NCBI GenBank assembly: GCA_002335865.1
Contig: DDCY01000018.1
Coordinates: 1 to 18,120, forward strand
Reading direction: 5' to 3'
Length of the DNA stretch: 18,120 nt
DNA from: Saprospiraceae bacterium UBA1994
GTDB lineage: Bacteria > Bacteroidota > Bacteroidia > Chitinophagales > Saprospiraceae
In this document: positions 8,076-14,038 of the stretch, one piece after another
Numbering within the stretch: the stretch's first letter is position 1
How the letters are laid out: each line of letters begins with the position of its first letter
Notes under the pieces: model-generated
Told to the model about the DNA's origin: nothing
Seen by the model: the letters and a program-made list of their open reading frames with translations, nothing else
Databases searched by the model: none
Position numbers and translations under genes: made by a program

Positions 8076-9026
8076 CTATAATTTGATGTTGAGCATACAT
8101 TTAAAATGACCCTTTGGACACTTGTCGAAGCCCAGTTTATTACAAGGGCGACAGCTTAAATTGGTAACCTGATGATCTATCCGCTTTCTCATGTCGGTAG
8201 GAAGATACGCATACATGCCAAACTCAGGAATAGTGCTGCCCCAATAGGTGTGAATTTGCTTTTTGAACGCTGCGGCAATATGCATCAATCCAGTATCGCC
8301 AGTATGAACCTCTGATGATCCTTTAATAATGCTTGCAGATACAGCGAGAGATGTTTTTCCCACGAGATTAATAATCTTGACTGGATGTTCATTTGCAAGT
8401 GATATAGCTTCTTCTGAAACATCTCTACCACCCAGAAGAATGATTGGTTTGTTGCTATTGAGGATGATTTGTGAAGATATTGAACTGGGAATCCGCTTAG
8501 TAAAGTAATTGGCGCCCAAAACTAAGACCTTATACTGGTTGATATGCTTTACAATATCCTCAGCTTCTTCTTGATCAGAGGTTGATATAAAGTAATCTAA
8601 GCCTCTACCGTCATTGATAACATTGAGTCCTTGGATACCTTCAAAATACCTATCTACTATATGTTTTTCTGGTAACTGATTGATCTTGAGATTGACTTTG
8701 AGCCATTTAGCAATATTCAGTTTATTGAATGTATAGCTTTTGATACCTAGTCTTAGTTTCACTTCTTGGGTACGCAGATTTTTATGCAGATCAATAATGT
8801 AATCATAATACTCTGTTTTGAGATCAGAGATTACTTCAGATACGTTTTTATCAATGCCATAGAGCTTTGTGATATAGGGATTATGCTGAAGTATACCTTT
8901 AAAACTATTCTTAGTTAGAAAATGTACTTCTACATCTAACTGCTCTGATATACAGCGAATGACAGGAGTAGTCAAAACGATATCTCCGATAGAGCTAAAT
9001 CTGATTATAAGTACTTTTGCTGACAT
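8076..9026 (-). CDS. GT9-family glycosyltransferase (heptosyltransferase-like)
   Basis: A 316-residue protein. I take the ATG at 9026 as the start because family members begin directly with a stretch like KVLIIRFSSIGDIVLTTP, here at residues 4-21. An upstream ATG at 9059 would add 11 unlikely residues. VHTGDTGLMHIAAA is the GT9 motif of the ADP-heptose site, and YWGSTIPEFGMY follows. The C-terminus has four cysteines, spaced C-x2-C-x7-C-x6-C, in a region that often carries cysteines in Bacteroidota GT9 proteins and may bind a metal. The likely role is sugar addition to the LPS inner core at the inner membrane face. It stands alone, divergent from the secreted-protein gene and separated from the prohibitin gene by 141 bases. 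Confidence 0.9.
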   Translation of the reverse strand: MSAKVLIIRFSSIGDIVLTTPVIRCISEQLDVEVHFLTKNSFKGILQHNPYITKLYGIDKNVSEVISDLKTEYYDYIIDLHKNLRTQEVKLRLGIKSYTFNKLNIAKWLKVNLKINQLPEKHIVDRYFEGIQGLNVINDGRGLDYFISTSDQEEAEDIVKHINQYKVLVLGANYFTKRIPSSISSQIILNSNKPIILLGGRDVSEEAISLANEHPVKIINLVGKTSLAVSASIIKGSSEVHTGDTGLMHIAAAFKKQIHTYWGSTIPEFGMYAYLPTDMRKRIDHQVTNLSCRPCNKLGFDKCPKGHFKCMLNIKL

Positions 9027-9108
9027 AGTTTGCAAAGATGGTAAAATGAAAATGCCCACTATTAATTAGCTAGCATTTTTTTAATTCATAATATTGTGTC
9101 TTTTAGGC

Positions 9109-9293
9109 CTATTGCTTAACTAGCCTTATGGTTACAAATTGATTACCTAAAACTAATGTTACATTATATAATCCTGAAGCTAACTGTACAATTGGGAGGT
9201 AGCTAGTCTGTTCTCCATGGTAGATATATGTATTATGAGATGACCTTGTCAGTAATTAATACGAAAAATCGGATTTGAAAGTAGTTGTGCATT
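9109..9293 (-). pseudogene. remnant of a T9SS C-terminal sorting domain
   Basis: The gap 9027-9515 contains the tail of a dead secreted-protein gene. On the minus strand, one frame gives FQIRFFVLITDKVIS (ending near 9235). The neighbouring frame, open from 9255 to the TAG at 9111-9109, continues with SHNTYIYHGEQTSYLP (9243-9193), IVQLASGLYNVTLVLGN (9192-9142) and QFVTIRLVKQ. This is the typical type IX secretion (T9SS) sorting domain: a strand with V-x-I-x-D, a Q-T spacer, then L-x-x-G-x-Y-x-V-x-L, G-x-x and a final K-L-V-type strand. Only one frameshift separates the halves, but no N-terminal protein remains; from 9294 towards 9440 I see only AT-rich sequence. The identity of the cargo is lost. 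Confidence 0.7.
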
Positions 9294-9446
9294 TATTTAA
9301 TATTAGTGGTGAGTAACTTTAATAGCTTCTAAGTGAATGATAAATACAGCTAAAGATATGTTAATTAGGTATTTTAGACGTCGTTTCAGTTCAATATGGA
9401 TTACATTTAAAAATTTCTAAAGTTAGATGGTCTGAAATTTTCTGTA

Positions 9447-9454
9447 TATCTTTG
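9447..9454 (+). promoter_or_regulatory. -7 promoter element of the Cys/Lys-rich protein gene
   Basis: TATCTTTG matches TAnnTTTG exactly. No good -33 TTTG lies at the usual distance. A start near 9461 would leave a leader of about 55 bases. Confidence 0.45.
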
Positions 9455-9515
9455 TAGAGCATTATTTGCGTAGATAACATTCAAATGAATTCGTAATTCA
9501 ATAAAAATATTAACA

Positions 9516-10022
9516 ATGAAAAAGATTTTATGTGTACTTACAGTTTTTCTAATGGCTGGAACAGCAATGAATGCTCAAAAAAAATGTACTGCAGCTGAAA
9601 TGGCTAAGTGCAAAAAAGACGGTGTTAAATGCGTAAAAACTGATGCTACTGCTGCAATTGATGCTTCTGAAGCAACAAAAGTAGCTTCATTCCTAGTAGA
9701 GGCTGATGCTTTGGCTATGGCAACGGAAGACATAAAAAGAGAAGAATGTGCAAAATCAGGAAAAGTAGCATACTATGAGAAGAGCACATGTGCTAAGTCT
9801 GGTAAAGTGAGTTGGGAAGAAGTAAATTACTGCGATAAAAGCAAGAAATTTACTAAAGTGGCTTCTGCATCTATGGAAAGAGAGACTATGGTAAGTGAAG
9901 TAAGCAAGACTGTTGATGCTGTAGTGCCGGTCGCTGAGGCAAAGGCAACTAAAAAAGGATGTTGTTCTAGCAAAAATGCAGCTAAAAAAAGTTGTTCTAG
10001 TAAAACTGAGAACTCTCAATAA
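9516..10022 (+). CDS. small secreted Cys/Lys-rich repeat protein, unknown function
   Basis: A 168-residue protein. Residues 1-20 are a clear signal peptide ending in AMNA before Gln21, so the mature protein is exported. The mature part has nine cysteines and many lysines. Residues 77-118 are three 14-residue repeats: ECAKSGKVAYYEKS, TCAKSGKVSWEEVN and a diverged YCDKSKKFTKVASA, with cysteines exactly 14 apart at 78, 92 and 106. Before them lies CTAAEMAKCKKDGVKC (24-39). The tail has GCCSSK (148-153) and KSCSSK (158-163). Even cysteine spacing and basic charge suggest metal or cofactor binding, or disulfide-linked small modules, but that is inference. I recognise no named family. It has its own -7 box and a strong terminator, so it is a single-gene unit. 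Confidence 0.85.
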   Translation: MKKILCVLTVFLMAGTAMNAQKKCTAAEMAKCKKDGVKCVKTDATAAIDASEATKVASFLVEADALAMATEDIKREECAKSGKVAYYEKSTCAKSGKVSWEEVNYCDKSKKFTKVASASMERETMVSEVSKTVDAVVPVAEAKATKKGCCSSKNAAKKSCSSKTENSQ

Positions 10023-10046
10023 GAGTTAGTTGAAAATAAATTTATT

Positions 10047-10079
10047 AGGCCTTATCGCATTTGTGGTATGGCCTTTTTT
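10047..10079 (+). terminator. Rho-independent terminator after the Cys/Lys-rich protein gene
   Basis: AGGCC (10047-10051) pairs with GGCCT (10070-10074). The inner bases continue the stem with one mismatch and wobbles around a short loop, and a six-T tract follows at 10074-10079. It is 24 bases after the stop codon. Confidence 0.85.
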
Positions 10080-10226
10080 GTATTGGGATCTTTTAAATGA
10101 ATCATTTTGTTTCAAGGTGTCGGCATAAGGTCTGGAGACCTATATCATAACAATATGCAAAAGACCCTAGTTTAATTGTAGGAATTGCCAATTTAGCTCT
10201 TAGTTTCTTGACCGCGAGCAGAATTC

Positions 10227-10721
10227 TTACTTCTTAATTGGATGTATACCCATAAGTCTCTTAACTATCTCATAAGCGGCAGGACAGACAAGTGTATTTT
10301 GAGCATTCATGCGACTCCTTCGATGGAATCCAAATTGTGCAGTATGAGGATATTCTCTGCAGGCAACTGGTCTTACTTCGTAGATCTGGCAGGTGTTGTC
10401 TTTATTTAGAAAGGAACATGGAACCCCATTGATCATTAGCGATCCATCGTAATCTTCTATCAAGAATTTTTTGATAAAAGTCTTTGTAGGTACTCCTAAG
10501 TGCTTAGCAATACGCTTAGCGTCTGGTCTTGAGACTATCGCGGGCGTAGTTTTGCAACAGTTGGCACATTTGAGACAATCTACTTTGTCAAATACTGTAT
10601 TGTCTAGTGACGCTGCTGATTCGTCAACTGATCTATTTCCCTTTAGAGATTTGAGGAAAGTCAGATTTTCATCGTATTCTTCTTTTGCATGATTTTTCCA
10701 GCTATCTACTATCTCTTTCAT
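10227..10721 (-). CDS. YkgJ-family CxxCxxCC cysteine-cluster protein
   Basis: A 164-residue protein of the zinc/iron-chelating CxxCxxCC family. The signature C49-x2-C52-x2-C55-C56 opens the domain. Further cysteines are at 102 (GVPCSFL), 111 (NTCQIYEVRP), 121 (ACREYP) and 146 (LVCPAAY), so all eight expected ligands are present. The R-P-x-x-C-R-x-Y-P segment is characteristic. Members bind iron or zinc; the cellular role is poorly known. The N-terminal 45 residues are a charged helical extension. The gene is on its own: the rpmA operon on the same strand ends about 200 bases upstream, and 10080-10226 downstream holds nothing I can name. Confidence 0.9.
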   Translation of the reverse strand: MKEIVDSWKNHAKEEYDENLTFLKSLKGNRSVDESAASLDNTVFDKVDCLKCANCCKTTPAIVSRPDAKRIAKHLGVPTKTFIKKFLIEDYDGSLMINGVPCSFLNKDNTCQIYEVRPVACREYPHTAQFGFHRRSRMNAQNTLVCPAAYEIVKRLMGIHPIKK

Positions 10722-10929
10722 TGCATAAGGATAAGTATTTTTTTAAAATAGTATTTGAGTAAAATCGCTAATACTTGGATTTATCTTACAAACAATGGAA
10801 TGGAATTCTGTAATTATATTAAATGCCAATTTGTAATATTCGTTAATCTTTGCGGTGATTCCCCCAGTCATATTGTTTTACCAATAGGCAATTGTGATAT
10901 AGGTAAAGAGTAAATCTAATCAAGTAGTG

Positions 10930-10964
10930 AAAAAAAAGACCCAACTAACTTGTTAGTTGGGTCT
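10930..10964 (-). terminator. strong terminator for the rplU-rpmA transcript
   Basis: A perfect 13-bp inverted repeat (10937-10949 with 10952-10964) is flanked on the low-coordinate side by eight A residues (10930-10937). On the minus strand this is a hairpin followed by a T tract. It lies about 305 bases beyond the rpmA stop, with no gene between. Confidence 0.85.
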
Positions 10965-11270
10965 ACCTAATCTCAGTGAACTGTAATAGAATATAACTAT
11001 CTAAAACTATCTAGTTCATCATATTATGCTTTAAACTAATTTCATTTACCTTCTGAAGACACTTATGCTTGTTTAGTCCATAATCCCGGGTTGTATATAG
11101 TTTGTATCTCTTACCTACATTTACTATTATTCAAGATATGTTCTCTGAAGTAGCAGCTGCCCGTGCTGCGAAAGTACTGTAAACCGCATTTGTAAGATGT
11201 TCAGTTATTTCAGGTACCTTACCTTCAAACCTTTTGAGTCATCTTACTTTCTGCATAACTGTTTACAATT
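10965..11270 (-). other. gene-free stretch between rpmA and its terminator: long 3' UTR, dead gene or small RNA
   Basis: No intact gene lies here. On the minus strand 11238-11131 is open for 35 codons with an unusual density of Ala codons (segment STFAARAAATSENIS, then TGA), which could be the end of a dead gene. The same DNA forms a GC-rich hairpin, GCAGC (11169-11165) with GCTGC (11157-11153), unlike the AT-rich surroundings. Since a strong terminator follows, the region is probably transcribed. I could not match it to tmRNA, SRP RNA or RNase P RNA by their hallmark sequences. A 6S-like RNA cannot be excluded. Confidence 0.35.
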
Positions 11271-11684
11271 TTATAGGGCGTCGTCGCTAGGGGCAGCCTT
11301 TGCTTTAGGGGCTGCCTTTGCTTTAGGGGCAGCCTTTGCTTTAGGGGCTGGTTTAGCTCCACCTGCTTCAGTTGCTGCCTGTTTATCAGTTAGAGCTGCT
11401 GCTCTTTCTGCTTTCGTTACAACTAATTCATCAAGAGGTAGTATGTTTACGTATGTTCTATTATTTCTTTTTTTTACGAAAGATACTCTTCCTTCTATCA
11501 TAGAGTGAAGAGTGTGATCTTTACCTATATCTACGTTTACACCAGGGTGGAATTTTGTTCCTCTTTGTCTTACGATGATACTTCCTGGCTTAGCGTATTG
11601 GCCTGCGAATAGTTTTACACCGAGGTACTTAGGATTACTATCCCTTCCGTTGTCCGTAGAACCAACACCTTTTTTGTGTGCCAT
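11271..11684 (-). CDS. rpmA: 50S ribosomal protein bL27 with long repetitive tail
   Basis: A 137-residue protein. Residues 1-85 are the complete bL27 core: MAHKKGVGSTDNGRDSN at the start, LGVKLFAGQYAKPGSIIVRQRGTK split over 21-44, HPGVNVDIGKDHTL and YVNILP at the end. bL27 sits near the peptidyl-transferase centre with its N-terminus. The family norm is about 85-90 residues, so roughly 50 extra residues follow: an Ala/Glu-rich linker (to about 110), three APKAKA units (113-130) and an acidic end, SDDAL. The tail is basic, flexible and encoded by an 18-base tandem repeat. It is the second gene of the rplU-rpmA operon, 77 bases after rplU. Confidence 0.97.
   Translation of the reverse strand: MAHKKGVGSTDNGRDSNPKYLGVKLFAGQYAKPGSIIVRQRGTKFHPGVNVDIGKDHTLHSMIEGRVSFVKKRNNRTYVNILPLDELVVTKAERAAALTDKQAATEAGGAKPAPKAKAAPKAKAAPKAKAAPSDDAL
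11290..11343 (-). repeat. 18-bp tandem repeat inside rpmA
   Basis: Three 18-base units (11290-11307, 11308-11325, 11326-11343). The first and third are identical, and the middle one differs at a single base (GCA versus GCT). A partial fourth unit follows. It encodes APKAKA repeats in the bL27 tail and could change copy number by slippage without breaking the frame. Confidence 0.95.
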
Positions 11685-11761
11685 GATATTTAAATTTTTT
11701 ACTGAATTGCCGGGTTATCGACTCTTCTATTATTAATTGGTTGTCTTAGTGAAGCTTGATC

Positions 11762-12073
11762 TTATCCTTTGATAGAGTCGATCTTGATCTTCGTAAATGA
11801 TTGTCTGTGACCATTCTTTACTTGGTAACCTTTTCTTCTTTTTTTCTTGAAAACGATTACTTTGTCTCCTTTCTGGTGACCTAGAACAGTAGCACCTACA
11901 GAGGCTCCACTTATTATCGGCGTGCCTACAGAAGTGTTGTCTCCATTGATCAACATGTGTACGTTGTCAAATGAAACATTATCACCTTCTGATGCTTCTA
12001 ACTGGTGGACGAAGATTTCCTGACCTTCCTCAACTTTGAATTGTTGACCAGCTATAGTAACGATAGCTAACAT
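11762..12073 (-). CDS. rplU: 50S ribosomal protein bL21
   Basis: A 103-residue protein, the normal length for bL21. It starts MLAIVTIAGQQFKVEEGQ, has the central VSFDNVHMLINGD, and ends with the 23S-rRNA-binding basic segment IVFKKKRRKGYQVKNGHRQ (85-103 region), F-T-K-I-K-I. It assembles early into the large subunit. It is the first gene of the rplU-rpmA operon, with a well-formed promoter 47 bases upstream. The upstream gap to 12573 contains the rplU promoter, a dead PDZ-protein gene and the promoter of the permease. Confidence 0.97.
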   Translation of the reverse strand: MLAIVTIAGQQFKVEEGQEIFVHQLEASEGDNVSFDNVHMLINGDNTSVGTPIISGASVGATVLGHQKGDKVIVFKKKRRKGYQVKNGHRQSFTKIKIDSIKG

Positions 12074-12119
12074 AGATTTATGTTTAATGTTAATTAATAA
12101 GATTATTTCAAATCGAGTG

Positions 12120-12151
12120 CAAAAGTAATCTTTATTCCTCTATTCTGCAAA
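12120..12151 (-). promoter_or_regulatory. promoter of the rplU-rpmA operon
   Basis: On the minus strand TTTG (12151-12148) and TACTTTTG (12127-12120) are separated by 20 bases, an exact fit to the Bacteroidota TTTG / TAnnTTTG promoter. The predicted start near 12113 leaves a leader of about 40 bases before rplU. Confidence 0.75.
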
Positions 12152-12156
12152 CATAT

Positions 12157-12382
12157 TTATTGTTTATTATTAAGGAATAAGTCCCTGTGTATGAACGTTT
12201 TCTTTAATTTTTTTCTCCTCTTTTGATAGTGAGATTGATTTTCTTTCCTTCTTTTTTACAAAGATGATTGCTTATCCCTTCTAAGGAATACCATTTTGTA
12301 GATCACCAGCCATATTTAACTATCAAATCACTTGCACGTATTTGTGCTTGGATTGAGTTTAGGTAAAGAGTACTTAAAAGGA
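12157..12382 (-). pseudogene. decayed PDZ-domain protein gene
   Basis: On the minus strand one frame reads IQAQIRASDLIVKYGW (12353-12306), then TGA (12305-12303), then STKWYSLEGISNHLCKKEG (12302-12246) and KKINLTIKRGEK (12245-12210). A seven-A run there shifts the frame to LKKTFIHRDLF, ending at the TAA 12159-12157. This follows the C-terminal PDZ of aspartyl-protease or S41-type proteins: A-G-x-x-x-G-D-L-I-V-K-I-N-G, then T-K-x-Y-S-L-E-x-I, then G-K-K-I-x-L-x-I-K-R. One stop, about one lost codon and one homopolymer shift break it. The protease part upstream (12383-12520) cannot be recognised. Its end abuts the rplU promoter. Confidence 0.7.
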
Positions 12383-12521
12383 ATAGAATAAGAGTTCATT
12401 GCACTTATTGCTTGTAGTTTTTTGAGTTAATGTAGTGAATACTCATAATCTATAGAGTGAGGACAATCCGTTTGCTAATTGAAACTATCCTTGTTGAAGA
12501 AATAGAAGAATAATTAAGAAA

Positions 12522-12550
12522 TTTGACTATTGGGAGATAATTGTATTTTG
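12522..12550 (+). promoter_or_regulatory. possible promoter of the permease gene
   Basis: TTTG (12522-12525), an 18-base spacer and TATTTTG (12544-12550, one base short of TAnnTTTG) resemble the Bacteroidota promoter. It would give a short leader of under 20 bases before the ATG at 12574. Confidence 0.35.
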
Positions 12551-12573
12551 GTATTCTTAAAACTAACATTTCG

Positions 12574-13902
12574 ATGGCACTAAAAAAAGACCTTACACTT
12601 ACGGGATTGACGATGATAGCGATTGGCGCTTGCATAGGGTCAGGTATATTTGTTACTCCCGCATCCACAATGGAGGCAGTTGGTCATCATGGATGGGTAT
12701 TGCTGATATGGGCAATAGGTGGATTGGTTACATTTTTGGGAGCGATGACTTTCTCAGAATTGGGTGCTAGATATCCCAAGTCTGGCGGTGTATATGTTTA
12801 TCTTAAAGAGGCGTATGGTAATATCTTCGGATTCTTATACGGATGGATAATATTGTTGATAGTCAATACTGGAGCATTAGCGGCTTTAGCTACTGTGTTT
12901 GCTAATTATGTAGAGTTCTTTGTGGAGTTATCTGCTACATCGAAGTATATTATTTCAATAGGTACTATAATAGGACTGACTTTGATCAATGTAATAGGGG
13001 TCAATATATCTCAGATATTTGCAACTGTTTTCACTAGTTTAAAATTGATTGCACTATTGATTATTATTGTAATTGGATTGTACTTTTGGCCTACGACATC
13101 TGTGGAGACTAATATGAACCTAATGAGCCATACTCCAGATAACCTATTACAAGGAATCTTGGTAGGTTTTGTAGGTGTATTTTGGTCTTTCGGAGGATGG
13201 CATCACGCTACTTATCTTTCGGGAGAAACAAAAAATCCACAAAGAAATGTGCCGAAAGCAATGCTCATAGGAACACTGGCTGTCACTACTGTTTATTTGC
13301 TTGTAATTTTCGCTTATATGCAACTTATCTCTGGAAGCGATATGGTTTTATCTGAGAAAATCGCTGGTGATGCTATGGCGCAGGTAATTACTGGTGGGGG
13401 TAAGTTGGTTACGATAGCGATTACGATATCGATATTCGGTACGATTGGAATTTATACTATGACTGCGCCTAGGATTTATCATGCTATGGCCAAAGATGGA
13501 TTGTTTTTCGATAACTTGGCGAAGCTACATCCTAAGTATCACACGCCGTATGTCGCTATGTTACTACAGATGGTTTGGGCTTGTGTTTTGATACTGATTT
13601 GGGGGACTTTTCATAACCTAATGACATTCGTCACTTTCATGGATATCATATTCATGGCCTTAGCTACAGGATCTATTTTTATATTCAGATATAGAGATAA
13701 AGAGAATGATGTAGAGCCCGCTTATAAATTAGGTGCCTATCCTATTGTACCTATTATATATCTACTAGTGACTATCGCTTTTGTGGTTAATACTTTGATA
13801 GCATTGCCTGCGCAGTCTTGGGCTGGGGTAGGGATACTGCTGATAGGGGTTCCTGCTTTCTATTACTTCAAGCGAAATTCTGAAAAAGAAACAAAGCGGT
13901 AG
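12574..13902 (+). CDS. APC-superfamily amino-acid permease
   Basis: A 442-residue membrane protein. I choose the ATG at 12574, which begins MALKKDLTLTGL, rather than the in-frame TTG at 12541, because family members start just before the first helix. IGACIGSGIF (residues 17-26) is the APC substrate-binding break in helix 1. YPKSGGVYVYLKEAYG (67-82) and the central FGGWHHATYLSGETKNPQRN are further hallmarks. About 12 hydrophobic segments are present. The sequence is closest in feel to the LAT / SteT / YfnA subgroup of amino-acid exchangers and importers. Substrate is not determinable here. It ends 136 bases before katG and has no terminator of its own, so some read-through into katG is possible. 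Confidence 0.92.
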   Translation: MALKKDLTLTGLTMIAIGACIGSGIFVTPASTMEAVGHHGWVLLIWAIGGLVTFLGAMTFSELGARYPKSGGVYVYLKEAYGNIFGFLYGWIILLIVNTGALAALATVFANYVEFFVELSATSKYIISIGTIIGLTLINVIGVNISQIFATVFTSLKLIALLIIIVIGLYFWPTTSVETNMNLMSHTPDNLLQGILVGFVGVFWSFGGWHHATYLSGETKNPQRNVPKAMLIGTLAVTTVYLLVIFAYMQLISGSDMVLSEKIAGDAMAQVITGGGKLVTIAITISIFGTIGIYTMTAPRIYHAMAKDGLFFDNLAKLHPKYHTPYVAMLLQMVWACVLILIWGTFHNLMTFVTFMDIIFMALATGSIFIFRYRDKENDVEPAYKLGAYPIVPIIYLLVTIAFVVNTLIALPAQSWAGVGILLIGVPAFYYFKRNSEKETKR

Positions 13903-13992
13903 ACACAACGTGATTAAACTCAGATAATTAGCATTCTTTTTCATATCACCTAATTCAATGATATCTATTACACAAATGCCCGCACTATTCAG

Positions 13993-14000
13993 TAGTTTTG
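13993..14000 (+). promoter_or_regulatory. -7 promoter element of katG
   Basis: TAGTTTTG matches TAnnTTTG exactly, 38 bases before the katG ATG. No clear -33 TTTG and no recognisable peroxide-regulator (PerR or OxyR) box is visible in 13903-14038. Confidence 0.45.
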
Positions 14001-14038
14001 CAAACAGGTATAATACAACAAAATAAATAACAAGTAAG

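Noticed and set aside
9027..9059. Upstream ATG (9059) as start of the GT9 gene
   Set aside because: GT9 proteins begin with the K-V-L-I-I-R-F strand; the ATG at 9026 places it correctly and the 11 extra residues match nothing.
9756..10019. Minus-strand Cys/Phe-rich frame
   Set aside because: Antisense of the secreted Cys/Lys-rich protein gene, which has a signal peptide, promoter box and terminator.
10111..10135. Small inverted repeat AGGTCT/AGACCT
   Set aside because: Only six base pairs with a two-base loop and no T tract; too weak for a terminator or operator call.
11197..11508. Plus-strand 103-residue open frame with AAFALG repeats
   Set aside because: It is the antisense shadow of the rpmA tail; the repeats come from the 18-base repeat coding APKAKA on the other strand.
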